From NCBI GenBank assembly GCA_964637365.1, contig CAZWWH010000007.1, forward strand, positions 16,581 through 80,580: 64,000 nt of DNA. The letters run 5' to 3'. This stretch comes from Cryptoclostridium sp964637365. GTDB taxonomy: Bacteria; Bacillota; Dehalobacteriia; UBA7702. The notes under the pieces are model-generated. The model worked only from the letters and a program-made list of their open reading frames with translations, was not told the origin of the DNA and did not search any database. The translations under genes and the position numbers were made by a program. Below, one piece after another: positions 7,506-15,627 of this stretch. Numbering within the stretch: position 1 is the stretch's first letter; each line of letters opens with the position of its first letter.

Positions 7506-8438
7506 ATGAAACGCCATCACTCAGAGCGAGAAAGACGAAAAGCTCGAAGAAGAAAGAGAATATTGATTACAATTTTGGTTATTTGCCTTACGTTGCTGGG
7601 TATCATATTAGGCAGCTTCTTTTATGTGTTTGGCGGGCTGAATACCACATCTTTGCCAACGGACAATGATTCTTTGGGCATTCGACCCGAAACAACGACT
7701 CGTTCTGGGATCGTCAATATTGCTCTCTTTGGGGTCGACGCCCGGGATGGCTCCGATCATGGCCGCTCCGACGCCATAATCATTCTTTCTGTGGATAATG
7801 AACATGACAAAATTAAGCTGACTTCTATTCTTCGTGACAGTAAGGTTCCCATTGAGGGCCACGGGGAAACAAAAATCAATCACGCTTATGCCTATGGTGG
7901 ACCAACCCTGGCAATTAAAACCTTAAACCAGAATTTTGATTTGAATATCAAAGAGTATGCCACGGTGAACTTCGACCAAATGGCTTCCATTGTGGATGCC
8001 GTAAGCGGTGTAACTATGGAACTTTCCGAGGAAGAAGCGCAGATTGTTGGCGTCAACTCCGGCGCTGTGCTGCTCAACGGCAGTCAAGCAGTGACTTATA
8101 CCAGAATTCGTTACATCGACAGTGATAACGCCCGGGCAGACCGTCAAAAGAATGTTTTAACCGCAGTCTTTGAGAAATTAAAAACCATGTCCAAAGCCGA
8201 TTATCCTAAGTTTATTCATGATTTCCTCTCTGTGGTGGAAACTTCACTAAGCTATGGAGATTTGATTGGTTTATCTCCTATCATGTTAAAGAGCAATCTG
8301 CAATTTGTACAGAATTCTATTCCTGATACTACAGATAATCCTCAAGGCGGTATTGCCTCTGATGGCGTTTGGTATTGGAATTACGATCTCGATGCTGCGT
8401 CGGCTCGCTTGCATCAGATTATTTACGAAACAGAATAA
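7506..8438 (+). CDS. LytR-CpsA-Psr family cell-wall glycopolymer ligase
   Basis: LCP enzymes transfer undecaprenyl-linked glycopolymers to peptidoglycan outside the membrane. 310 residues: a very basic cytoplasmic N-terminus (residues 1-20), one membrane segment at about 20-45 (ILITILVICLTLLGIILGSF), then the LCP domain with LFGVDARDGSDHGRSDAIII, SILRDSKV and NHAYAYGGP, holding the conserved Asp and Arg residues that bind the pyrophosphate. GAGG lies 8 bases before the ATG. The exact glycopolymer cannot be told from the sequence. Confidence 0.9.
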   Translation: MKRHHSERERRKARRRKRILITILVICLTLLGIILGSFFYVFGGLNTTSLPTDNDSLGIRPETTTRSGIVNIALFGVDARDGSDHGRSDAIIILSVDNEHDKIKLTSILRDSKVPIEGHGETKINHAYAYGGPTLAIKTLNQNFDLNIKEYATVNFDQMASIVDAVSGVTMELSEEEAQIVGVNSGAVLLNGSQAVTYTRIRYIDSDNARADRQKNVLTAVFEKLKTMSKADYPKFIHDFLSVVETSLSYGDLIGLSPIMLKSNLQFVQNSIPDTTDNPQGGIASDGVWYWNYDLDAASARLHQIIYETE

Positions 8439-8466
8439 ACGTTAGACCGAAAGGATAGGTTCTTTT

Positions 8467-9834
8467 TTGAGTATACAAACGATGGTTACCTTGAATCATA
8501 AAAATGCTGATGGCTTTATTGCTTCCTCTGCTATGGCGGAAATGAAAAAGCGGGCTGTGGCCTGTCAGGAGCAGTTGCTGTCCCGCAGCGGTCCTGGGGC
8601 TGATTATTTGGGCTGGCTTGATTTGCCGAATCAAATGCCTCGTGAGGAGTTGGAGCGCATCATTGACACAGCAGAAGCTATTCGACGTAATTCCGATGTT
8701 TTTGTGGTAGTCGGTGTCGGCGGCTCGTATCTTGGTTCCTGTGCGGCCATTTCTTTTTTAGGGCACCGTTTTTTTAATTCGGTTCCTCGTGAAGTGCGTC
8801 AGGGACCGGAGATTTATTTTGCTGGCAATCAGTTCAGTGGTCATTACCTGCGTCAACTCATTGAGGTTATTGGCGAGCGGGATATCTCCATCAATGTGAT
8901 TTCAAAATCCGGTTCTACGTTGGAAACAGCCGTGGCCTTTCGCTTTTTCCGTCAATATATGGAACAGCGCTATGGGCGGGAGGAAGCGGCACGTCGCATT
9001 TATATCACTACCGATGAACATCAAAGCGCTCTAAAAACACTGTCCGAAGAAATAGGCTATGAGCGCTTTGGGATTCCTTCCAATGTAGGGGGACGTTTTT
9101 CTGTGCTTACAGCTGTGGGGCTTTTACCCATTGCTGTCAGTGGCGGAGATATAGAAGCCGTACTTCAAGGTGCGGCGGCAATGCGTGAACGCTTGGCGTC
9201 TAACCCTAACGGTAACGACGCTTTGCTTTATGCTGTTTATCGCAACCTTTTTTACGAGCAGGGTAAGACTGTGGAATTGACGGCTTGCTATGATCCATCT
9301 CTTCAGCATTTGACTGAGTGGTGGAAACAACTCTTTGGTGAGAGTGAGGGGAAGGGACAGTGCGGAATTTTTCCCGCTTCAGTGAATTTTACTACGGATC
9401 TTCATTCTTTGGGGCAGTATATCCAAGACGGTTCCCGCATGATTTTTGAAACGGTAATTCGTATTGCTGAGCATAGCAGTGAGCCAGTGGTAATGAATCT
9501 GTTAGAAAATGATTTTGATGGCTTAAACGAGCTTGCTGGTATGACCATGGATGAGATCAACGACCGCTCCTTGTATGGATCCATCATGGCTCACACTGAT
9601 GGCGGCGTTCCTAATTTACTGATTACGGTACCCCGTCGTGATGCCGTTTCTTTGGGGCAGCTTTTCTATTTTTATGAATATGCCTGCGGAATCAGCGGTT
9701 ATCTCTTGGGGGTAAATCCTTTTGACCAACCCGGTGTGGAAGCTTATAAATGTAATATGAGCGCTCTTTTGGGACGATCCGGCTATGAGGAAGAACGGCG
9801 TATCCTTTTGGAACGCTTGGCTAAAATTGATTGA
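8467..9834 (+). CDS. pgi: Glucose-6-phosphate isomerase
   Basis: Interconverts glucose 6-phosphate and fructose 6-phosphate in glycolysis and gluconeogenesis. 455 residues, close to the Bacillus enzyme. SIS-fold motifs: VVVGVGGSYLGS (about residue 78), NVISKSGSTLETAVAFRFF, and GGRFSVLTAVGLLPIA. A TTG at 8467 gives MSIQTMVTL; AAAGGA at about 8450 is rather far upstream, so the ATG at 8482 is an alternative start. Ends shortly before a strong terminator. Confidence 0.93.
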   Translation: MSIQTMVTLNHKNADGFIASSAMAEMKKRAVACQEQLLSRSGPGADYLGWLDLPNQMPREELERIIDTAEAIRRNSDVFVVVGVGGSYLGSCAAISFLGHRFFNSVPREVRQGPEIYFAGNQFSGHYLRQLIEVIGERDISINVISKSGSTLETAVAFRFFRQYMEQRYGREEAARRIYITTDEHQSALKTLSEEIGYERFGIPSNVGGRFSVLTAVGLLPIAVSGGDIEAVLQGAAAMRERLASNPNGNDALLYAVYRNLFYEQGKTVELTACYDPSLQHLTEWWKQLFGESEGKGQCGIFPASVNFTTDLHSLGQYIQDGSRMIFETVIRIAEHSSEPVVMNLLENDFDGLNELAGMTMDEINDRSLYGSIMAHTDGGVPNLLITVPRRDAVSLGQLFYFYEYACGISGYLLGVNPFDQPGVEAYKCNMSALLGRSGYEEERRILLERLAKID

Positions 9835-9863
9835 TGGGCCGTTCTAATGAACTATAATAATAA

Positions 9864-9900
9864 AAAGCCCCGCTTTTGCGGGGCTTTCCTGATTTTTGGC
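9864..9900 (+). terminator. Intrinsic terminator after pgi
   Basis: Perfect 10-bp stem AAAGCCCCGC (9864-9873) and GCGGGGCTTT (9878-9887) with a TTTT loop, followed by a T-rich stretch. On the minus strand it can also end transcription of the small gene to its right. Confidence 0.92.
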
Positions 9901-9930
9901 GTTGATGCTTTGGGGAGGGAAATTATCTGT

Positions 9931-10271
9931 TTAATTTGTTAAAGCTTCCAATGTTGCATCGAAATTCTCTTTATGCCAGCTTCCTTTTAGATCATGGCTT
10001 AATGTCCCAGCAGAACGAAAGTCTCTCAATTCCTTCTGCTGTGCAGTTAGTTTGATCTTGTCAGATGTTGTTTCAATCGTAATGACATAGTTCAGTAAAT
10101 CGGGAAAAATTTCTACGGACTGAATATCAGAAATGGGAATGGACAATGTCACTTCCTTTTTTAACATCATCGTGAATTTGCTAAAAGGGATCAGTACAAT
10201 CTCTTCTTTTCTTCAATGGGATCAAAGCCCGCCTCTTTTAAAATTTGCCAAACTTTTGTCTCTGCTGCCAT
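9931..10271 (-). pseudogene. Small hypothetical protein, probably split by a frameshift
   Basis: An ATG at 10271 with AGAGG nine bases upstream begins a 26-residue frame (MAAETKVWQILKEAGFDPIE...) that stops at 10191. A second frame runs from there to 9931 and has an in-frame ATG only at 10170, giving 79 residues (MMLKKEVTLSIPISDIQSVE...). Upstream of that ATG the second frame already reads EEIVLIPFSKFT, which continues smoothly. The two halves join at an A-rich stretch (GAAGAAAAGAAGAG), so a one-base indel in one gene of about 110 codons is likelier than two genes. I do not recognise the family; a PH-like or YokE-like fold is only a guess. Confidence 0.5.
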
Positions 10272-10366
10272 AATGAGTCGCCTCTTGTAAGTATTGATTA
10301 ATCGACATTATGGTACCATATTTTATAAGACAAACTTTATAGAATTTACATCTCATAAGACGCAAT

Positions 10367-10448
10367 AGCAGCAGTTAAATGCAATCTCTTCCTTGAGTAA
10401 ACAATTTGTGATTCCAACTGTTTTGGGAGAGGGCATCCAACTGCTGCT
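10367..10448. other. Long imperfect inverted repeat in the intergenic region
   Basis: AGCAGCAGTT (10367-10376) pairs with AACTGCTGCT (10439-10448); inward, ATGC/GCAT and TCTC/GAGA pair in register, each separated by a symmetric 2x2 mismatch. About 20 of 26 positions pair. A T-rich stretch follows on the plus strand. It lies just past the end of the minus-strand dehydrogenase gene. Confidence 0.7.
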
Positions 10449-10480
10449 TATTATTTTCGTTTTTATTTTTCGATCGTGGA

Positions 10481-11599
10481 TTAATCTTCAAAGGGGAAGT
10501 GGTAGTCCAGATGTAATTCATCGCGGACGGTCAATATTTCTTTTTGAACCGCTTCCGTAATGGCAACGCCTTTGTCTTTTTTGGCCATATAAGCCATATA
10601 TTCTTTTTCCCCAGCAGTGTAAATGCGTTCGGCATTGGGGGCTTTCTTGGAATTGCGTAACTCGCGTAAGATATCTCCTGCGGTTTTCTTGAAAGCATCA
10701 GCTCCGAGGAAAGCGTCAGTGTCCACTGCGATAAAGAAATGGCCCAGATGATAGGGAACCTTTTCACCATTGGGACCGATACCGGTGAGCATCTTCATGT
10801 AATTCCCGCCTTGGAGGGCAGCGGAAAGCAATTCTACCACCACCGTGTAGCTGTAGCCTTTATAGCCAGCCATCTCTTCGCCAATACCCCCCAAAGGAGC
10901 AAAGGCTGCCTTTCCTCCGGTGAGAGCTTCAAGAATCGCAGCGGAGTCGGTCATGGTATCGCCTTCTTGGGTAATCACCATTCCTGCCGGCGTTTCTTTG
11001 TCTACTCTGGCCCAATATTCGATTTTTCCACGCTGGGTGATGGATGTAGCACAGTCAATGACAAAAGGGAAATCCTCATCGGTGGGCATCCCAAAACAGA
11101 GAGGGTTGGTGCCCATCATGTTTTCCACCCCAAAGGTTGGTGCGATCGATGGGCGGGCGTTGGTACCGGTAATGCCGATGCAGTCATTTTTCGTGGCCAT
11201 AGTGGCATAATAACCGGCAATACCGTAATGGGTGGAGTTGCGGACTGCAACCATCCCCATACCGTACTTTTTCGCCTTATCAATGGCCATTTGCATGGAA
11301 CGATGGCCGATGACCTGGCCCATACCGTCGTGACCGTCTACTACGGCGGTGGTGGGAGTCTCCTTCAAAATTTCAAATTCCGTCACAGGCTTTTGTATCC
11401 CAGCTTTAATGCGGTCAATATAAATGGGTTTGAAACGGTTTACGCCGTGGGAATAGATTCCTCGTTTATCGGCTTCAACCAATACATCGGCGCAAATCGC
11501 CGCGTCTTCCCGAGGAACACCGTAGCCGACAAAGGCATCGGTCACGAAATTGGTAATGGTTTGCCAGTCAACGTATGGGTTACTCAATTTCTTTAACAC
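10481..11599 (-). CDS. Ldh_2 (malate/L-lactate) family NAD(P)-dependent dehydrogenase
   Basis: 372 residues. The SHGVNRFKPIYIDRIKAG segment, the DGHDGMGQVIGHRSMQMAI region and GTNARPSIAPTFGVENMMGTNPL segments mark the Ldh_2/YlbC-type family, which is distinct from classical Rossmann malate dehydrogenases and includes malate, sulfolactate and ureidoglycolate dehydrogenases. Malate is the likeliest substrate but is not proven by sequence. The GTG at 11599 lies directly against its AGTGAGG ribosome site, so TTG at 11587 (spacing 11) may be the true start. It is a single gene on the opposite strand to its neighbours. Confidence 0.87.
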   Translation of the reverse strand: MLKKLSNPYVDWQTITNFVTDAFVGYGVPREDAAICADVLVEADKRGIYSHGVNRFKPIYIDRIKAGIQKPVTEFEILKETPTTAVVDGHDGMGQVIGHRSMQMAIDKAKKYGMGMVAVRNSTHYGIAGYYATMATKNDCIGITGTNARPSIAPTFGVENMMGTNPLCFGMPTDEDFPFVIDCATSITQRGKIEYWARVDKETPAGMVITQEGDTMTDSAAILEALTGGKAAFAPLGGIGEEMAGYKGYSYTVVVELLSAALQGGNYMKMLTGIGPNGEKVPYHLGHFFIAVDTDAFLGADAFKKTAGDILRELRNSKKAPNAERIYTAGEKEYMAYMAKKDKGVAITEAVQKEILTVRDELHLDYHFPFED

Positions 11600-11747
11600 C
11601 TCACTGTGGTTATTTTTCTTTTATTATATCATCTCTTTTCGGAAATAACCACCCTTTTTACGGAATGGTATCAGTTGTTTTTCTTTTTAAGATATGATAA
11701 AATAAATTGATTAAGAGTTGAAATGCAGAAACTGGAAGGAGCACTCC

Positions 11748-12671
11748 ATGAAACGGTTTCTTTTATGTTGTACAGTTTGTATCTTGATACTGGCTCTCAC
11801 AGGCTGCGGTGATGTCCCACAGACCCAAGGGGAGGACTCCGATGCTTTACGCATTGGTGTAAAGAATACGGAAGAACATCAGGTACTGGGGATTTTGGCG
11901 AAAATCCTCATTGAGGAAAAAACCGATGCTAAGGCCAAAATAGTCTATGATGATGATGTCACTTCGGAAACTCTTTTTGATGACCTACAAAACAAAAAGT
12001 TGGAAATGTATTTCGACTATTCCGGTTCCGTGGGGGAGAACGTCCTATCATTGAATCATGATAATGGCGGCGATGAAGAAGGTAGCACCATGCTTTTAGT
12101 AGAATTACAAAACATCTTGGCTGGCGAATATCAAACGTATCTTTCCAATAGTATCGGCTACGAAGGGGGAGTTACTATTTATATCACCCCTGAGAAACGG
12201 GAGGAATTGAATGGCATTTCCTCTTACTCTGAGTTGGCCGCCATATCCAAGGACCTTGTCATCGGGATGCCTCAGGGCTTTAAGGAACGTGTGGACGGCT
12301 ATAGTGCAATGAAAGAATTTTATCAGTTTAAATTTAAAAAGGCCAACATCTATTCCGAGAAAGAGGGATTTTGGGCATTGGTTCATGGGGAGATTGACGT
12401 GATGGTTGGCGACACCACCAGCATTTATAATTCTCTGTATAATCTTTATTTGCTCAGCGATGACAAGCGCTTTTTCCAGCCTCAACTTTCCTGCTATGTG
12501 GTGAGAAACGAGGTCTTTGAGGAAAATGACGGCGTCAAAGATGCTCTTGCCATTATGAATGATTTGTTGACAGCGGGGAAAATGTCCTCCATCAAACGGA
12601 AAATTTATTGGGAAGGACAAGACCCGGAAACGTATCTTCGTACCTATTTGCGGGCTCGTAATTTGATTTAA
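11748..12671 (+). CDS. OpuAC-type glycine betaine/osmoprotectant-binding lipoprotein, orphan
   Basis: Extracytoplasmic substrate-binding protein of an ABC osmoprotectant importer. Lipoprotein signal MKRFLLCCTVCILILALTGC with lipobox LTGC, Cys20 being the lipidated residue. The mature part (about 287 residues) begins DALRIGVKNTEEHQVLG and continues with the OpuAC pattern of two lobes. No permease or ATPase gene lies beside it, so it must work with distant subunits or has another role. The ATG at 11748 is chosen because GAAGGAG precedes it and the signal peptide starts there; an in-frame start at 11718 would spoil the signal. Confidence 0.82.
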   Translation: MKRFLLCCTVCILILALTGCGDVPQTQGEDSDALRIGVKNTEEHQVLGILAKILIEEKTDAKAKIVYDDDVTSETLFDDLQNKKLEMYFDYSGSVGENVLSLNHDNGGDEEGSTMLLVELQNILAGEYQTYLSNSIGYEGGVTIYITPEKREELNGISSYSELAAISKDLVIGMPQGFKERVDGYSAMKEFYQFKFKKANIYSEKEGFWALVHGEIDVMVGDTTSIYNSLYNLYLLSDDKRFFQPQLSCYVVRNEVFEENDGVKDALAIMNDLLTAGKMSSIKRKIYWEGQDPETYLRTYLRARNLI

Positions 12672-12714
12672 CAGCAGTGCAGTGTATTTATTTAAATGTG
12701 TCAGGTAAAATTAC

Positions 12715-12743
12715 TTGACAATGTCGTTGGCTTATGTTAAACT
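12715..12743 (+). promoter_or_regulatory. Promoter of ylxM-ffh
   Basis: TTGACA at 12715-12720, 17-base spacer, TAAACT at 12738-12743. Confidence 0.75.
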
Positions 12744-12777
12744 ATGTAAAGTATTTTTCCTTGACAGGAGTTGCGTA

Positions 12778-13119
12778 ATGGATGACCTTGGCAGAAAAGC
12801 TTTGTTGTTTGATTTCTACGGGCCTCTGTTGACTCAACGTCAGCAGGAGGTTTATGATTATTCTCGCAGCGAAGACATGAGCTTGGGAGAAATCGCCGAG
12901 GCTTTGGGCATCAGCCGTCAGGCTGTTCATGATAATCTGCGCCGCACTGAAAAAATTTTGGAGGAATACGAAGCAAAACTGGGGCTGGCGGAAACGTTTT
13001 TGGCCATTGACGGTCATGTGAAGAACATCCGCCGCAGTGTATCGGCAATGGCCGATACTGCAGAGACTCGCTCTGTGCTCCAGGAAATTGATGCCATCGA
13101 CGCATTGGAAAGGCGGTAA
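12778..13119 (+). CDS. ylxM: YlxM/p13-like signal recognition particle regulator
   Basis: 113-residue sigma-70 region-4-like helix-turn-helix protein encoded directly upstream of ffh; YlxM modulates SRP assembly or activity in Firmicutes. The sequence LLTQRQQEVYDYSRSEDMSL followed by EIAEALGISRQAVHDNLRRT (residues about 20-60) is the helix-turn-helix. The ATG at 12778 follows AGGAG with spacing 7. The frame is open upstream to 12715, but that start would lie in the promoter. Two bases separate it from ffh, so they are co-expressed. Confidence 0.92.
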   Translation: MDDLGRKALLFDFYGPLLTQRQQEVYDYSRSEDMSLGEIAEALGISRQAVHDNLRRTEKILEEYEAKLGLAETFLAIDGHVKNIRRSVSAMADTAETRSVLQEIDAIDALERR

Positions 13120-13121
13120 AC

Positions 13122-14462
13122 ATGGCAATTTTTGGTTCTCTGGCTTCAAAATTACAAGAAACATTTGATAAACTTAAAGGCAAAGGTAAATTGAGCGAAA
13201 GCGATATCAATACCTCTATGCGGGAAATTCGTCTGGCACTGTTGGAAGCCGACGTTAACTTCAAGGTCGTTAAGGACTTTGTTGCCTCGGTGAAGGCGCG
13301 AGCCCTGGGAGCCGAAGTCTTGGAAAGCCTTACTCCCGGTCAGCAAGTGGTGAAAATCGTTAACGAGGAATTGATCACTTTGCTGGGTTCTACCGAAAGC
13401 AAAATTGAAATCGCTTCCAAACCGCCTACGGTGATTATGCTTTGCGGCCTCCAAGGGGCAGGGAAAACCACCACCGTGGGGAAACTTGGCAATTATTTTA
13501 AAGGACAAGGCCGTCGGCCCCTATTGGTGGCCTGCGACTTACAGCGTCCCGCAGCCATCAAACAGCTGCAAATTGTCGGTGAAGGAGTAAAACTTCCTGT
13601 TTTTGCCAAAACTACCGACAGTACTCCTTTGGAGGTGGCCAAAGAGGCCATGGAACACGCCAAAGCCAACGGCAATGATGTGGTTCTTTTGGATACCGCT
13701 GGCCGTCTTCATGTGGACGAGGCTTTGATGGGCGAATTGAACGATATCAAAGAAGCGGTGCAGCCTCATGAAATTTTATTGGTGGTCGATGCCATGACCG
13801 GTCAGGATGCCGTGAATGTGGCTCAGGCTTTCAACGAAACCTTGTCCATCACCGGGTTAATTATGACGAAACTCGATGGCGATGCCCGGGGTGGCGCAGC
13901 CCTTTCTGTAAAAGCCGTGACTGGCTGTCCCATTAAATTTGTGGGGATGGGGGAAAAAAGCGATGCCCTGGAAGTATTCCACCCCGACCGCATGGCTTCC
14001 CGAATTCTGGGCATGGGGGATATGCTGACCCTTATTGAAAAGGCTCAGAGTGTCTATGACGAAAAAAAGGCCAAAGAGTTGGAAGAGCGGATTTTGAAAT
14101 CCGAATTCACCTTAGAGGACTTCTACGAACAAATGCAAAGCATGAAGAAAATGGGTTCACTCCAGGATCTCATGGGCATGCTCCCCGGCATGGGGGTCAA
14201 CAAGGCCCTGAAAAATATGGAAATTGATGAGACGCTGATGAAGCACACTGAAGCGATTATCCAAAGCATGACCCCGGAGGAACGCCGCAACAGCGCCATT
14301 ATCAACGGCAGCCGCAAAAAGCGCATCGCCACAGGCAGCGGTACCTCGGTGCAGGATATTAACAAACTGTTAAAACAATTTGACCAGGCCAAAAAGCTGA
14401 TGAAGCAATTTGGCAATATGGGGAAAAAGAAAAGTAAATTTAATTTCCCCGGATTTAGTTGA
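13122..14462 (+). CDS. ffh: Signal recognition particle protein (SRP54 homologue)
   Basis: Targets nascent membrane and secreted proteins to FtsY and the Sec translocon together with 4.5S/6S RNA. 446 residues: N domain (1-95), G domain with GLQGAGKTTTVGKLG (P-loop), DTAGRLHVDE and TKLDGDARGG, and the methionine-rich M domain (about 300-446) with LLKQFDQAKKLMKQFGNMG. All GTPase motifs are intact. The SRP RNA gene is not in this window. Confidence 0.97.
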   Translation: MAIFGSLASKLQETFDKLKGKGKLSESDINTSMREIRLALLEADVNFKVVKDFVASVKARALGAEVLESLTPGQQVVKIVNEELITLLGSTESKIEIASKPPTVIMLCGLQGAGKTTTVGKLGNYFKGQGRRPLLVACDLQRPAAIKQLQIVGEGVKLPVFAKTTDSTPLEVAKEAMEHAKANGNDVVLLDTAGRLHVDEALMGELNDIKEAVQPHEILLVVDAMTGQDAVNVAQAFNETLSITGLIMTKLDGDARGGAALSVKAVTGCPIKFVGMGEKSDALEVFHPDRMASRILGMGDMLTLIEKAQSVYDEKKAKELEERILKSEFTLEDFYEQMQSMKKMGSLQDLMGMLPGMGVNKALKNMEIDETLMKHTEAIIQSMTPEERRNSAIINGSRKKRIATGSGTSVQDINKLLKQFDQAKKLMKQFGNMGKKKSKFNFPGFS

Positions 14463-14509
14463 TTTTACCTTTATCATATTAATATTTTATTATTAGGAGG
14501 ATAAGAAAC

Positions 14510-14752
14510 ATGGCAACAAAAATCAGATTGAAAAGAATGGGCGGCAAAAAAGCTCCTTTTTACAGAGTCGTTGTGGCGGACTCCCGCTATCCCAGAGATG
14601 GCAGATTCATTGAAACCCTTGGTTATTACAATCCCTTGACTGATCCCGCAGAAATCAAAATTGATGAAGAAAAAGCACAAAAATGGATCGCCAGCGGTGC
14701 ACAGGCTACCGATACTGTGAAAAACTTGTTTAAGGCTGCCGGGATCAAATAA
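14510..14752 (+). CDS. rpsP: 30S ribosomal protein bS16
   Basis: 80 residues, normal length, beginning MATKIRLKRMGGKKAPFYRV and containing DSRYPRDGRFIE, the S16 signature. A strong AGGAGG site precedes the ATG. ffh-rpsP-khpA-rimM-trmD-rplS is the standard order in Firmicutes. Confidence 0.97.
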   Translation: MATKIRLKRMGGKKAPFYRVVVADSRYPRDGRFIETLGYYNPLTDPAEIKIDEEKAQKWIASGAQATDTVKNLFKAAGIK

Positions 14753-14766
14753 GGAGACGACCGATC

Positions 14767-14994
14767 ATGAAGGAATTGATTGAATATATCGCGTGTTCCT
14801 TGGTGGAAAATCCCGATGCTGTTTCCGTGAAAGAAACAAAAAGAGAACGCTCCACCATTTTGGAATTGAGCGTCGCTCCCGATGACATGGGTAAGGTCAT
14901 TGGCAAACAAGGGCGTATTGCCCGTTCTATCCGTACGGTATTGAAAGCCTACGCTACGAAAAACAATGAAAAAGCCAGTTTGGACATTGTTTAA
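14767..14994 (+). CDS. khpA: KhpA, KH-domain RNA-binding protein
   Basis: 75 residues with one KH domain; the RNA-binding loop GKQG sits in DDMGKVIGKQGRIARSIRTV (about residues 40-58). KhpA acts with KhpB in RNA-based regulation of cell division and elongation in Firmicutes. It starts 14 bases after rpsP with ribosome site AAGGAGACGA. A terminator hairpin follows, so it may be the last gene of the first transcription unit. Confidence 0.93.
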   Translation: MKELIEYIACSLVENPDAVSVKETKRERSTILELSVAPDDMGKVIGKQGRIARSIRTVLKAYATKNNEKASLDIV

Positions 14995-15027
14995 TCGTTG
15001 CGACGGAACTTGAAACAGATGATGGAA

Positions 15028-15060
15028 AAGGCTGTCGAGATTGCGACGGCCTTTTTTCTT
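15028..15060 (+). terminator. Intrinsic terminator between khpA and rimM
   Basis: AAGGCTGTCG (15028-15037) pairs with CGACGGCCTT (15044-15053), with one G-U pair, then a T-run. I see no promoter between it and rimM, so it is probably partial. Confidence 0.75.
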
Positions 15061-15108
15061 GGCCCCCCTGTTTGGCGTAGTGGGGGCGATGAAACGAGGT
15101 AGGAACGA

Positions 15109-15627
15109 ATGATTCATGTTGGAAAAATTGTTGCCGCCCATGGCATTCGAGGCGAGGTGAAGGTGGCGCCTTATACCGATAATCCCTGCCGTTTTAAAAA
15201 AGGCGGTAAATTGTTCGTGGAAAAACGAAATGAGTATTTAACCATTGCTTCTTGCCGTGTTCAGGGTGACGATATCTTGTTGGTCCGCTTTGTCTCTATT
15301 GAAGACCGCAATGAAGCCGAGTCCATGAAGGGCTCCATGCTTTCGATTCCCAAGGAAAAAGCAGCGCCTCTTCCTGCGGGACAATACTATTTCTTCCAAT
15401 TAGAAGGTTTAACAGTGGAGGAGGAAAATGGCAATACCATCGGTATTGTTTCCGATTTGGTGGAAGGCGGCGCCCACGATATTTACCGCATTGACTGTGG
15501 AAACGGTGACTATACCCAAATTCCAGCCCTGAAAAGCATCGTAACAAAAATTGATTTGGAGCGAGGTGTCATGACAGTGAAGCTCCCTCCGGGATTATTG
15601 GAGGCTTGTACATACCATGAGAATTGA
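15109..15627 (+). CDS. rimM: Ribosome maturation factor RimM
   Basis: Assists late assembly of the 30S head near S19. 172 residues, starting MIHVGKIVAAHGIRGEVKV, with the C-terminal PRC-barrel pattern GQYYFFQLEGLTVEEENG and DIYRIDCG. AGGAACG precedes the ATG. Its last 11 bases overlap trmD, so translation of the two is coupled. Confidence 0.95.
   Translation: MIHVGKIVAAHGIRGEVKVAPYTDNPCRFKKGGKLFVEKRNEYLTIASCRVQGDDILLVRFVSIEDRNEAESMKGSMLSIPKEKAAPLPAGQYYFFQLEGLTVEEENGNTIGIVSDLVEGGAHDIYRIDCGNGDYTQIPALKSIVTKIDLERGVMTVKLPPGLLEACTYHEN

Noticed and set aside
10739..11596. Open frame of 285 codons on the plus strand opposite the Ldh_2 dehydrogenase gene
   Set aside because: No ribosome site or recognisable protein; the minus-strand gene has clear family motifs along its whole length.
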